This document shows positions 48,322 to 56,952 of a stretch of 64,000 bases of DNA, in pieces. A program made the translations under genes and the position numbers. The stretch covers positions 74,084-138,083 of the forward strand of contig BNYG01000002.1 of assembly GCA_026000155.1 (NCBI GenBank), in the 5' to 3' direction. Under the pieces are notes generated by a model. That model had not been told where the DNA came from, ran no database searches, and worked only from the letters and a program-made list of their open reading frames with translations. This stretch comes from Bacteroidia bacterium (lineage in GTDB: Bacteria > Bacteroidota > Bacteroidia > Bacteroidales > Azobacteroidaceae). Position 1 is the stretch's first letter, and each line of letters begins with the position of its first letter.

Positions 48322-50738
48322 TTGTCATCATCGGATATGTTATTATGGTAGCCCTGTCCATATCCGGTATCGTGTGGATATATACGGAATGGTTGAATTT
48401 TACCAAAACTTCCGAATCTCGTCCGCAACGACAAGAATTAGTTATTTTGAGCAATACCCTGGCGACCATGTATCACGCCGAAGGTACGGTAGGCCTTTTA
48501 TCTTTGGTAACCGATCCCGGATTAAATGTAGAATATGATTCATTGATGACTACCGTTTTTCATCAAATAGATAACCTGAAAAAAAATTCCAAAGAACCGG
48601 CTTTGAATATGCATCTGGATAGTCTGAATATCCTGTTGTTACGAAAAAAAGAAAATACGGCCGAACTGGTTCAATTGGTAAAATCTTTTCAGGACAATAC
48701 GGTAAAAGACATCACCAATACCACCATACTGAACCGGAACGATTTGGATGCCTTGGATAAGTTGTTGTCCAATACGGTACATCAATCCGAAGATACCGCA
48801 ACCATCATAGGAGAGAAAAAAGGATTTTTCCGGAGAATCGGAGATGCGATCAAATCCTCCAATCCGGATACTATGCGCCAGATCAATTCGCACTCCGCCA
48901 CTACTCAACAGGAATTGGTGTTGCCGGCGATTAAAGATACGCTTGTCGAATTTATACAGGAAATCAATAAAACGGCACAAAAGAAAAATGCCGCGATTAC
49001 GGTACAATTGATGCTGAAACAAAACGAATTATACAGCATGAATGAGCGTACCACCGCTCAAATCAACCAAATAATGGCAGAATTAGAAGCCTCCGAATAC
49101 AACGATACGCTTAAATTATCGTACGAAAGGACGGAAACCATCCGGCGTTCTTCGATTATTATGTCCATTATTGCTTTTTCTGCGATTATTGTAGCGCTCA
49201 TTTTCATGTCCTGGATCCTGCATTCCCTGACGGTTAGTCAACGGCTCCACCGCCAGATTGAACGCGCCAAAAAGGACGTGGAGGAATTGCTAGCTTCCCG
49301 CGAACAATTGATGCTGACGATTACGCATGATATTAAAGCGCCCGTCAGTTCGATTTTGGGCTATCTGGAATTGATGACGCAAGACAAACCTTCTTTCCAG
49401 GAGGGTTATTACATCGAAAATATGCAGCATTCCGCCACGCATATCCTGGATTTGGTACGGAATTTATTGGATTTTCATTCCTTGGAAAGCAGTCAACAAA
49501 AACCGGATCAATTGCCGTTTTCTCCCTATATCCTCTTATCCGATATTTACGAAAGTTTTATTCCCAATGCCCGGAAAAAAGAACTGCAATTTGAATTTCA
49601 ACCGGATATGGATAAAGAAGCAAATTATGCGAATGATCCCTACCGCATCCGGCAAATCGTCAATAACATCCTTTCCAATGCGATTAAATATACTCCCGCC
49701 AAAGGTTCGGTCGTTTTATCGGCGAAATTAATCCGGGACAAACAACCGGCCGAACTCTTGATTGCCGTCCGGGATACGGGACCGGGAATAAAGGAACAAG
49801 ATAAAAAACAGATATTTGAGGCTTTCAAACGCTTGGATTATACCGGAGCCGGCATTGAAGGATTCGGATTGGGTTTGAATATTTCCACTAAAATGGCTCA
49901 CCTGCTGGGCGGTTCTATTTCCGTTGAATCCACTGTGGGTGAAGGTTCCGTTTTTACCATCACCCTGCCCTTGCATCCAATGAGTCCGGTCGTCACTCAA
50001 CCGGTCAAAAAACGTCCGGATACACATCCGGTGAAAATATTATTCATTGACGACGACCCGATCCAATTGGACCTGGTGTCTAAAATAACGGAACGGGAAG
50101 GAATGCTTCCGCATACCTGTTCCCATTCGTTGGAGGCTTTGAGTTTGTTGCAAAAAAAACATTTTGACATTATTTTCTCCGATATTCAAATGCCGGACAT
50201 GAACGGCTTTGAATTGGTGAAACGCATCCGCCAATCCGGTTTTGAAGGAGCGCCTACTATTCCCATTGTCGGCCTGTCTGCCAATTCGTATGCGTCTCAG
50301 GCCAAATACAAAGAGGCTGGTTTTACGTCGTTTTTGGTCAAACCGTTTAACTCCGGGCAACTGATTGAAACCATTTACCTCCATACTTCCGGAAGCGAAA
50401 ATCCAACGGTTGCGGTAGCTCCGAAAGAAAATAAAGGTTTTGAAGCCTTGATGGAATTTGCGGGAGATGACCCGGAAGCCGGGAAATCAATTATCCGTTC
50501 CTTTGTAACCGAAACAGAAAAAAGTTACAAGTTGTTGGCTCGGGCATTTGCCGATAACGATTGGGAAAAGGTCCGGAATATTTCGCATAAAATGCTGCCG
50601 TTGATGAAAATGATATCTGCCGATCAATTGGTGTCCCTTTTAGAAAGTTATGCCGCCGGCGGTAAAGAAAAAAATAAAACCCTGTTATTGAAATTGATCC
50701 GGGAAAACATACAAGCAGCAGACCAATTTATAACTTAA
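48303..50738 (+). CDS. Hybrid sensor histidine kinase (HisKA-HATPase-REC-HPt)
   Basis: An 811-residue membrane kinase. Two membrane helices (about 5-27 and 281-306) frame a periplasmic sensor region of about 250 residues that is helical and has no named domain. The HisKA motif is LTITHDIKAPVSSILGYLEL (His about 341), then the ATPase domain with NNILSNAIKYTPAKG (N box), RDTGPGIKEQDKKQIFEAFK (G1/F boxes) and FGLGLNISTKMAHLLGG. A receiver domain begins KILFIDDDPIQLD (about 577) with its Asp in IIFSDIQMPDM (about 624), and a C-terminal HPt domain has RNISHKMLPLMKMI (about 760). The phosphate can thus pass His-Asp-His before reaching the regulator encoded just upstream. The serA-like gene follows after 16 bp. 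Confidence 0.9.
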   Translation: MFKTKIIVIIGYVIMVALSISGIVWIYTEWLNFTKTSESRPQRQELVILSNTLATMYHAEGTVGLLSLVTDPGLNVEYDSLMTTVFHQIDNLKKNSKEPALNMHLDSLNILLLRKKENTAELVQLVKSFQDNTVKDITNTTILNRNDLDALDKLLSNTVHQSEDTATIIGEKKGFFRRIGDAIKSSNPDTMRQINSHSATTQQELVLPAIKDTLVEFIQEINKTAQKKNAAITVQLMLKQNELYSMNERTTAQINQIMAELEASEYNDTLKLSYERTETIRRSSIIMSIIAFSAIIVALIFMSWILHSLTVSQRLHRQIERAKKDVEELLASREQLMLTITHDIKAPVSSILGYLELMTQDKPSFQEGYYIENMQHSATHILDLVRNLLDFHSLESSQQKPDQLPFSPYILLSDIYESFIPNARKKELQFEFQPDMDKEANYANDPYRIRQIVNNILSNAIKYTPAKGSVVLSAKLIRDKQPAELLIAVRDTGPGIKEQDKKQIFEAFKRLDYTGAGIEGFGLGLNISTKMAHLLGGSISVESTVGEGSVFTITLPLHPMSPVVTQPVKKRPDTHPVKILFIDDDPIQLDLVSKITEREGMLPHTCSHSLEALSLLQKKHFDIIFSDIQMPDMNGFELVKRIRQSGFEGAPTIPIVGLSANSYASQAKYKEAGFTSFLVKPFNSGQLIETIYLHTSGSENPTVAVAPKENKGFEALMEFAGDDPEAGKSIIRSFVTETEKSYKLLARAFADNDWEKVRNISHKMLPLMKMISADQLVSLLESYAAGGKEKNKTLLLKLIRENIQAADQFIT

Positions 50739-50754
50739 TAAAATAAAATACAGT

Positions 50755-51675
50755 ATGAAAGTATTAATTCTTACAGAAAAACCTTTTGCCAAGGAAGCGG
50801 TGAAAGGAATTCAACAAGTGATCGAAGCCGCCGGGATGGAACCGGTTGTATTGGAAAAATATACGGAAAAATCCCAGGTATTGGATGCCGTAAAGGAGGT
50901 CGAAGCGATTATTATCCGCAGCGATATTGTGGATGCCGAAGTGCTGGATGCCGCCAAAAAGTTAAAAATCGTGGTTCGCGCCGGCGCCGGTTACGACAAT
51001 GTAGATTTGGATGCAGCGACTGCCCATCAGGTAGTAGTCATGAATACGCCGGGGCAAAATTCCAATGCGGTAGCCGAATTGGCGCTGGGCTTGATGGTCT
51101 ATGCCGCCCGTAATTTCTATGACGGAAGTTCGGGAACCGAATTATCGGGCAAGAAATTAGGTATTCATGCCTACGGAAATGTCGGCCGGAATGTAGCCCG
51201 TATCGCCAAAGGATTCGGAATGGAAATCTATGCTTACGATGCTTTTTGTCCTGCCGAAGTGATTGAGAAAGAAGGCGTCAAAGCGCTTTCCTCTGCTGAA
51301 GAATTGTATTCTACCTGTCAATATGTTTCCTTGCATATCCCGGCTACCGACGAAACCAAAAATTCGATTAATTACACTTTATTGGAACGGATGCCCGAAA
51401 AAGCGGTTCTAATCAATACTGCCAGGAAGGAAGTGATTAACGAAGCCGAGTTAGTTAAACTGATGGAAGCGCGTCCCGGATTTAAATACCTGACGGACAT
51501 TATGCCGAAAAATCACGAGGAAATGGTGGAAAAGTTCCAGAAACGTTATTTCTCCACACCTAAAAAAATGGGGGCGCAAACAGCCGAGGCAAACAACAAT
51601 GCCGGTATTGCCGCCGCTAACCAGATAGTGGATTATTTAGTAAATGGCAACACTAAATTTCAAGTAAATAAATAA
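50755..51675 (+). CDS. serA: D-3-phosphoglycerate dehydrogenase-like enzyme
   Basis: A 306-residue D-2-hydroxyacid dehydrogenase of the short SerA type found in Bacteroidetes, with no C-terminal ACT domain. Substrate domain at both ends, NAD domain in the middle: GKKLGIHAYGNVGRNVARIA (about residues 130-150) has GxxGxxG-like spacing with an unusual HAYGNVG instead of GLGxIG. Catalytic residues: Arg in NTARKEV, Glu in the following INEAEL region, and the His in IMPKNHEE. SerA oxidises 3-phosphoglycerate in serine synthesis. In relatives serA sits with serC; here it follows the two-component pair by 16 bp and may be read through from it. Phosphoglycerate versus another 2-hydroxyacid cannot be settled by sequence alone. 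Confidence 0.8.
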   Translation: MKVLILTEKPFAKEAVKGIQQVIEAAGMEPVVLEKYTEKSQVLDAVKEVEAIIIRSDIVDAEVLDAAKKLKIVVRAGAGYDNVDLDAATAHQVVVMNTPGQNSNAVAELALGLMVYAARNFYDGSSGTELSGKKLGIHAYGNVGRNVARIAKGFGMEIYAYDAFCPAEVIEKEGVKALSSAEELYSTCQYVSLHIPATDETKNSINYTLLERMPEKAVLINTARKEVINEAELVKLMEARPGFKYLTDIMPKNHEEMVEKFQKRYFSTPKKMGAQTAEANNNAGIAAANQIVDYLVNGNTKFQVNK

Positions 51676-51694
51676 TAATAACAACAACACACAC

Positions 51695-51787
51695 CTGTCA
51701 TTGCGGGCTTGACCCGCAATCCCAAGAACACCGTTAAACACTCATTAACGATTAGCAGGGGATTGCGGGTCAAGCCCGCAATGACAG
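51695..51787. repeat. Inverted repeat, TGTCATTGCGGGCTTGACCCG family, long form
   Basis: Left arm TGTCATTGCGGGCTTGACCC through GCAATCCC; right arm its reverse complement, GGGATTGCGGGTCAAGCCCG through CAATGACA (51759-51786). Each arm contains its own small palindrome (GCGGG-CTTGA-CCCGC). The centre includes GTTAAACACTCATTAACG. Other copies are at 63077-63109 and 63907-63997. Confidence 0.8.
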
Positions 51788-51806
51788 AAGATTTTTCAAC
51801 ATAATT

Positions 51807-53015
51807 ATGAGTCTAAAACTTCGCTTGACCATTTTGCAGTTCCTCGAATTCTTTATTTGGGGATCGTGGTTGATTTCCTTTGGAAATTATATGTTCCATT
51901 TGGGTATGGGAGATAAAATCGGAACACTGTTTGCTACGGCAGGGATTGCTTCCTTTATCATGCCCACCATTGCCGGAATTATTGCCGACCGCTGGCTCCA
52001 TTCGGAAAAATTACTGGGTATCCTGCACCTGTTGGGAGCTTGTTGTCTGTTTATGGCTTCTCAAGCCGTTACTTTCAATCAATTGTACCTGTGTATGTTC
52101 CTGAATGCGCTGTTCTTTATGCCGACCATCGGATTGAGTTATTCGGTTTGTTACAGTGTCATGGCCAGGCACCGGATGGATACGGTCAAAGATTTTCCGC
52201 CGATCCGCGTGTGGGGAACGGTCGGATTTATCGTAGCCATGTGGATCGTTAATCTGGCCGGTTGGGGAACCAGTTCCAATCAGTTATTGTTTGCGAGCGG
52301 CGCCGCTTTAGTGTTGGGAATCTATTCGTTTACCCTTCCGCTCTCGCCTCCGACCAAAGCGCAAAAAGGCAGTTCGTTGATTTCAGTCTTGGGATTGGAT
52401 GCCTTGGTTTTGTTGAAAGAGAGGAAAATGGCGGTTTTCTTCCTGTTCGCCATCCTGTTGGGCGTTTGTTTGCAAATCACCAATTCGTACGGAAGCACTT
52501 TTTTGGGTAGTTTTGCCGAAAGTTATCCCGATTCGTTTGCGGTCAAATACAACAACATCTTTTTGTCCATCTCCCAGATTTCCGAAGCCCTGTTCATCCT
52601 GGCCATACCGTTCTTTATGCAAAGATTTGGTATCAAGACGGTGATGCTGATGAGTTTGGGCGCCTGGGTATTGCGCTTCGCCCTGTTTGGCATCGGCAAT
52701 CCGGGCAATGGAATGATTTGGCTGACACTCTCCATGATTATTTATGGTATGGCGTTTGACTTCTTCAACATCTCCGGTTCGCTCTTTATCGAACACGAAA
52801 CCCCGGCGAAGTTCCGCGCCAGTGCACAAGGCATGTTGATGATGGTCACCAACGGATTAGGCGCTATTTTCGGCAATTACGGAGCCGAAGCGGTTATCAA
52901 TGCCCATACGGTAAACAACGTAACGGATTGGCCCGCCTGCTGGTTTATCTTCGCCGCCTACGCCGTGGTAACCGGCATTTTATTCGCGGTGTTTTTCAAA
53001 CACAAACGGCAATAA
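51807..53015 (+). CDS. Nucleoside permease of the NupG/MFS type
   Basis: A 402-residue MFS protein with about 12 helices. The start, LRLTILQFLEFFIWGSWLIS, and MPTIAGIIADRWLHSEKLLG are typical of the nucleoside:proton symporter (NupG/XapB) branch, as is KDFPPIRVWGTVGFIVAMW in helix 5 and the surrounding loop. These carriers import purine and pyrimidine nucleosides. The alkaline phosphatase gene follows 56 bp downstream on the same strand, which suggests joint use: the phosphatase strips phosphate from nucleotides and the permease takes up the nucleoside. A long inverted repeat lies just upstream; no clear -7 box was found, so the promoter may lie in that repeat's edge or upstream. Confidence 0.8.
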   Translation: MSLKLRLTILQFLEFFIWGSWLISFGNYMFHLGMGDKIGTLFATAGIASFIMPTIAGIIADRWLHSEKLLGILHLLGACCLFMASQAVTFNQLYLCMFLNALFFMPTIGLSYSVCYSVMARHRMDTVKDFPPIRVWGTVGFIVAMWIVNLAGWGTSSNQLLFASGAALVLGIYSFTLPLSPPTKAQKGSSLISVLGLDALVLLKERKMAVFFLFAILLGVCLQITNSYGSTFLGSFAESYPDSFAVKYNNIFLSISQISEALFILAIPFFMQRFGIKTVMLMSLGAWVLRFALFGIGNPGNGMIWLTLSMIIYGMAFDFFNISGSLFIEHETPAKFRASAQGMLMMVTNGLGAIFGNYGAEAVINAHTVNNVTDWPACWFIFAAYAVVTGILFAVFFKHKRQ

Positions 53016-53071
53016 ACAATCACCAATGATAACAAACGGTTTATCGAAAATCAAATTAAATAATTTCATCC

Positions 53072-54703
53072 ATGAAAAAAATCAGTAGCTTTTTATTCCT
53101 GCTTTTAATAATCGGAAGCAGCCTTTTCGCTCAGGAAAAACAAATCAAGAATGTTATTTTATTGATTCCCGACGGAACTTCTTTAGCAGCCGTTTCGGCA
53201 GCCCGCTGGTATCAACGGTATAATCATCCGGAAATTACCCGTTTGAATCTCGATCCCTATCTTTGCGGAAGCATTCTGACTTATTCGTCCAACGCCCCCA
53301 TCGGTGATTCGGCTCCCACTACCTCCTGTTATATGACCGGTCATCCCAGCCGGGCGGGTTGGGTGGCTACGTATCCGCCTGCTGATCCTAAAAATGATAT
53401 TCTCCCCATGGATCCGGCAAAGGCTTACCAGCCAATGATGACACTCTTGGAAGCGGCACGGATTACTCAAAATAAGGCGCTCGGATTGGTTTTCACCTGC
53501 GAATTTCCGCACGCTACTCCGGCCGACTGTTCCTCGCATAGCTACAACCGCGGCAAATACGAATGGATTGTTCCGCAAATCGTTCACAACGGAATCGATG
53601 TTGTGATTGGCGGGGGAGTCAAATTATTGACTCCGGACTTGCAGAATTATCTGGAAAAAGAAGGTTACGGTGTGGCCTTGAACGATATCAACAAATTTAA
53701 AACATACAATGGCAACAAGATGTGGGCGTTGTTCCGCGATATGGATATGTCGTACGATATTGACCGCGATCCTTCCCAGGAACCTTCCCTGGCGGAAATG
53801 ACGCAAAAAGCGATTGAAAAATTGTCGAAAAATGAAAATGGTTTTGTCCTGATGGTCGAAGGCAGTAAAATCGACTGGGCAGCCCATGCCAACGATGCGG
53901 CAGCGATTATTACCGATATGCTGGCGTTCGATAAAGCCTGCGGCGTGGCGTTCGACTTTGCCGAAAAGAATGGCGAAACAGTAGTCATAGCCGTTCCCGA
54001 CCATGGCAACAGCGGAATCAGTATCGGCTCCAGTAAGTGCAGTAATTATTCATCGTTAACGAAAGATGACTTATTTGGTCCCATTTCTAAATTCAAAACC
54101 AGTTGCGACGGTTTGGTTGCCAAGCTGCATGCTACCGATGCTTCTCAATTGAAAGCCGTAGTGTATGATTTGACCGGCATTTCATTAACGGACGACGAAT
54201 ACCAGCAATTATTGCAATGCAGTGATTACAACCGGAGTACGCTTTCCAACGATGAGCGCATGAAAGGCTCGAAATTGACCCAAATAGTGGCCGGCATAGT
54301 GGATAAACATCATTGTTTCGGATTTACCACCGGCGGACATACCGGGGAAGAAGTATTTTTAGCCGTTTACGATCCGACTCCCAACCGGCTGACAGGCCAT
54401 CATTCGAATGTTGATTTGAATAATTATATGCGTCAATCCCTTGGATTAGCAGAACTGGATCCTTTAAGCGACCAATATTTTGCTAAACATACGGATGTTT
54501 TTAACGGATATACTTATACGATTACAACGAAAAACGACGCTCCGGTTTTGGAAGTAAAGAATAAAAAGACAAAATTGGAAATCCAACCCAATACCAACAT
54601 CATCCTGCAAAATGGCAAAGAAGTCAAATTGAACAGTGTGGTGATTTATGTGGACAAGAATAATACATTTTATTTGCCGCAGGCTTTGAGGGAATTGCTG
54701 TAA
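53072..54703 (+). CDS. Alkaline phosphatase (PhoA fold)
   Basis: A 543-residue exported phosphomonoesterase. Signal peptide at 1-20 (MKKISSFLFLLLIIGSSLFA). Metal and catalytic residues are visible: Asp in LLIPDGTSLAAVSAARWY, the nucleophile Ser in IGDSAPTTSCYMTG (about residue 80), the Glu and Asp in LMVEGSKIDWAAHAND (about 265-280), DHG in VIAVPDHGNSG, and the late His in TGGHTGEEV. The Cys pair in this family is present in part. The C-terminal 100 residues (after GLAELDPLSDQY) are a beta-rich extension (KKTKLEIQPNTNIILQNGKE) not seen in E. coli PhoA. Location periplasm or outside; it follows the nucleoside permease by 56 bp. Confidence 0.9.
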   Translation: MKKISSFLFLLLIIGSSLFAQEKQIKNVILLIPDGTSLAAVSAARWYQRYNHPEITRLNLDPYLCGSILTYSSNAPIGDSAPTTSCYMTGHPSRAGWVATYPPADPKNDILPMDPAKAYQPMMTLLEAARITQNKALGLVFTCEFPHATPADCSSHSYNRGKYEWIVPQIVHNGIDVVIGGGVKLLTPDLQNYLEKEGYGVALNDINKFKTYNGNKMWALFRDMDMSYDIDRDPSQEPSLAEMTQKAIEKLSKNENGFVLMVEGSKIDWAAHANDAAAIITDMLAFDKACGVAFDFAEKNGETVVIAVPDHGNSGISIGSSKCSNYSSLTKDDLFGPISKFKTSCDGLVAKLHATDASQLKAVVYDLTGISLTDDEYQQLLQCSDYNRSTLSNDERMKGSKLTQIVAGIVDKHHCFGFTTGGHTGEEVFLAVYDPTPNRLTGHHSNVDLNNYMRQSLGLAELDPLSDQYFAKHTDVFNGYTYTITTKNDAPVLEVKNKKTKLEIQPNTNIILQNGKEVKLNSVVIYVDKNNTFYLPQALRELL

Positions 54704-54726
54704 GAAATAGTTACAGCAAACTGATG

Positions 54727-54749
54727 AGGGTGACCGCAAAGGTCGCCCT
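54727..54749. repeat. Short palindromic repeat after the phosphatase gene
   Basis: AGGGTGACC, GCAAA, GGTCGCCCT; the stem has one T-G pair. There is no T-run on either strand, so it looks like a dispersed palindrome rather than a terminator. Confidence 0.55.
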
Positions 54750-54793
54750 ACTTGGAGTCATGGGTTCTTTCGTACAGACGTTTGTCAAATGAA

Positions 54794-54916
54794 TTAATCT
54801 TCCTTTGAATCAGAATTATGTTCGTGAGATGCTTTTCGGTCTTGTATTGTAAAATAAACTGTACCGACTATGGCGATCAAAAGAACTACGCATAGCATAA
54901 AAATTGCTCCATTCAT
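54794..54916 (-). CDS. 40-residue membrane micropeptide
   Basis: A short frame MNGAIFMLCVVLLIAIVGTV, YFTIQDRKASHEHNSDSKED: one membrane helix (about residues 3-23) followed by a charged tail. It starts one base after the stop of the 64-residue membrane protein gene and is preceded by AAGGAGGAAATAATATG, a strong Shine-Dalgarno rare in this phylum. The pair thus looks like a deliberate two-gene operon. Function unknown; similar single-helix micropeptides often modulate a membrane partner. Confidence 0.6.
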   Translation of the reverse strand: MNGAIFMLCVVLLIAIVGTVYFTIQDRKASHEHNSDSKED

Positions 54917-54917
54917 A

Positions 54918-55112
54918 TTATTTCCTCCTTTTCTTTTTTTGTATCGGCTCTTTTTGTAAGTAAAGCCCACACACTACTATTATTACTACAATTATCGCAC
55001 CAAGGACATATACCAACTCCTCTTGTACTCCATTGAAAAAAGACGAAATGATAACTGCTGTTACTATATATTTGGCAATATCCATCAACCATTTACCGAA
55101 TTCCTTTTTCAT
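54918..55112 (-). CDS. DUF6722-like small membrane protein
   Basis: A 64-residue protein, MKKEFGKWLMDIAKYIVTAV, IISSFFNGVQEELVYVLGAI, IVVIIVVCGLYLQKEPIQKK, KRRK. Two membrane helices (about 13-28 and 34-52) separated by a short acidic turn and a basic end. The KKEFGKWLMDIAKY start matches DUF6722 proteins of Bacteroidales as I remember them. Function unknown. It is the first gene of a pair with the 40-residue micropeptide. Confidence 0.65.
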   Translation of the reverse strand: MKKEFGKWLMDIAKYIVTAVIISSFFNGVQEELVYVLGAIIVVIIVVCGLYLQKEPIQKKKRRK

Positions 55113-55282
55113 TACACAAAGATAATACTAATCATTGAGAAAACGTTTATTTTTAAATATTTAATAATGCACAAAGATAAGAACAATAGTTGAGAAGAAA
55201 CAACAAATGAATGTTATCATTTGGTTAATTCTTTGTTAACACAATGTAGGTTAAGTCTATAAAAATAGTTAATTAAGTTGTA

Positions 55283-56401
55283 TTATGCCGAAAGCGGCAG
55301 TACCGGCAAATTTTTACCGATTAATTTCTGTATATCTTTCAGCAAAGGTTGTTCGTCTTGCGAGCAAAAAGAAAGCGCCATTCCGGTGTTTCCCGCCCTG
55401 CCGGTTCGTCCGATGCGGTGGACGTAAGTTTCGGGAATATCCGGTAAATCGTAATTGATAACCAGTTCCAGTTGGTTAATGTCAATCCCTCTCGCGGCAA
55501 TATCGGTAGCAATCAACACGCTGATTTTGTTTGATTTGAAATCAGTGAGGGCATTTTGACGCGCATTCTGCGATTTATTGCCGTGAATGGCCTGGCTGCC
55601 GATACCGGCTTTACAAAGAATACGGGCAATCTTATCTGCGCCGTGTTTCGTGCGGGAGAAAACCAGGACGGACTGAGGCTGCTGTCTTTTCAATAAATGA
55701 ATCAACAAATCTTTCTTTTCCTGCTTTTCAACAAAATACACATTTTGCCGGATGGTGTCCACCACCGACGACGCAGGCGATACTTCCACCCGTACCGGAT
55801 TATGCAAAATAGAACGCGAAAGCGTTGCGATGGCTGCCGGCATGGTTGCAGAGAAAAACAAGGTCTGCTTTTGTTTCGGCAACTTGGGTAATATCCGTTT
55901 AATATCGTGGATAAAGCCCATATCGAGCATACGGTCAGCCTCGTCCAAAACAAAATGTTGGATGGTATCTAATGGAATAAATCCCTGAGTCATCAAGTCC
56001 AGCAGACGTCCCGGAGTAGCGACCAAAATGTCCACTCCTTTTCTAAGCGCATTTGTTTGAGCCTGTTGTTTTACTCCGCCAAAAATAACCGTGTGCCGGA
56101 TAGCAGTATATTTGGCATAATCGTGAATACATTCGCTTATCTGGATCGCCAATTCCCGCGTAGGGGTGAGAATCAATGCTTTAATCCCTTTGCGAGGGTT
56201 CTTTTCCTGGTGCAAGTGTTGTATGATGGGGATAGCAAAAGCGGCTGTTTTTCCTGTACCTGTTTGCGCCAATCCCAGAATGTCCCGGTGGTTCAATACA
56301 GGCGGGATGGCTTTTTCCTGTATAGGGGTTGGGATTTCATATCCCTTTTCGAGTAGAGCCTTCAATACCGGCTCGATAATACTTAGTTCTTTAAATGTCA
56401 T
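55283..56401 (-). CDS. DEAD-box RNA helicase (RhlE-like)
   Basis: A 372-residue ATP-dependent RNA helicase with all standard motifs: F and Q motif (MTFKELSIIEPVL, PTPIQEKAIPPVL), I AQTGTGKTAAF, Ia PTREL, Ib ATPGRLLDLM, II LDEADRMLDMGF, III FFSATMP, IV VLVFSRTKHG, V ATDIAARGIDI and VI HRIGRTGRAG. It is the RhlE type and lacks the long basic C-terminal tail of many relatives, ending soon after motif VI at LIGKNLPVLPLSA. Such helicases act in ribosome assembly or cold adaptation. A leader of about 60 nt folds into two hairpins (56419-56462), which suggests control at RNA level. It is a single gene with its own promoter and lies tail-to-tail with none of its neighbours. Confidence 0.93.
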   Translation of the reverse strand: MTFKELSIIEPVLKALLEKGYEIPTPIQEKAIPPVLNHRDILGLAQTGTGKTAAFAIPIIQHLHQEKNPRKGIKALILTPTRELAIQISECIHDYAKYTAIRHTVIFGGVKQQAQTNALRKGVDILVATPGRLLDLMTQGFIPLDTIQHFVLDEADRMLDMGFIHDIKRILPKLPKQKQTLFFSATMPAAIATLSRSILHNPVRVEVSPASSVVDTIRQNVYFVEKQEKKDLLIHLLKRQQPQSVLVFSRTKHGADKIARILCKAGIGSQAIHGNKSQNARQNALTDFKSNKISVLIATDIAARGIDINQLELVINYDLPDIPETYVHRIGRTGRAGNTGMALSFCSQDEQPLLKDIQKLIGKNLPVLPLSA

Positions 56402-56418
56402 GTAAATTTTTTGTAGTT

Positions 56419-56462
56419 GATACGAAACACAATTCGTATCGTCAAACTTTTAAGATTTGACG
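56419..56462 (-). promoter_or_regulatory. Two tandem hairpins in the DEAD-box helicase leader
   Basis: GATACGAA (56419-56426) pairs with TTCGTATC (56433-56440); CGTCAAA (56440-56446) pairs with TTTGACG (56456-56462). Together they fill the predicted leader from its 5' end to 17 bases before the start codon, a layout suited to temperature or self-regulation by an RNA helicase. Confidence 0.5.
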
Positions 56463-56465
56463 GGG

Positions 56466-56473
56466 CAAAGGTA
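56466..56473 (-). promoter_or_regulatory. -7 box for the DEAD-box helicase gene
   Basis: Minus-strand TACCTTTG, exact TAnnTTTG; predicts a transcript start near 56459, at the base of the leader hairpins. Confidence 0.55.
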
Positions 56474-56525
56474 ATCAATTTATTATCAAGTAGAAAATAT
56501 TTCTTTCATTGAAAACGCATTAAAA

Positions 56526-56563
56526 AAAAACGTCCCAAGAAAAATATTTTCCGGGACGTTTTT
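56526..56563. terminator. Strong bidirectional intrinsic terminator
   Basis: AAAAACGTCCC (56526-56536) and GGGACGTTTTT (56553-56563) form an 11-bp stem with A- and T-runs on both sides. On the minus strand it ends the secG operon just after the secG stop codon. Confidence 0.88.
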
Positions 56564-56580
56564 ATATCTGAACAAAATTG

Positions 56581-56943
56581 TTATTCTTGTGGAGCAGGCG
56601 TTGCCGGAGCCGGTTCTTCATTGGGAACCTGGTCAAATGCAGGAGGAAGCGCATTGGCATCCTGAACCGGAATCGTTTCTATAATATCTTCCTTGATAAT
56701 CGAATCATCGGTAGCCGTATGACGGGGCAAAAAGACCGCGGCGAGAATACATAAACCTACTAATATACCGGCCGCCCACCAGGTAGCTTTTTCAAGAAAA
56801 TCGGTCGTTTTACGAACACCCATTACCTGATTGGAGGAGGAAAAACCTGCCGCTAAACCGCCCCCTTTTGAATTCTGTATCACTACAATGAATACAATGA
56901 AAAGAGCAATAATTACTATCAAAATTGAAATAAAAGTGTACAT
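56581..56943 (-). CDS. secG: Preprotein translocase subunit SecG
   Basis: A 120-residue membrane subunit of the SecYEG channel. Two helices (about 1-22 and 55-76) flank the conserved loop QNSKGGGLAAGFSSSNQVMG, which is the SecG signature, with RKTTDFLEKATWW entering the second helix. The C-terminal 40 residues are acidic and proline-rich, ending PATPAPQE, an extension common in Bacteroidetes. It is the last gene of a six-gene operon, nine bases after the TPR gene and just before a strong terminator. Confidence 0.93.
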   Translation of the reverse strand: MYTFISILIVIIALFIVFIVVIQNSKGGGLAAGFSSSNQVMGVRKTTDFLEKATWWAAGILVGLCILAAVFLPRHTATDDSIIKEDIIETIPVQDANALPPAFDQVPNEEPAPATPAPQE

Positions 56944-56952
56944 TTTTATATT

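Noticed and set aside
54727..54749. A terminator for the alkaline phosphatase gene.
   Set aside because: The stem is strong but no T-run follows on either strand, so it is listed as a repeat.
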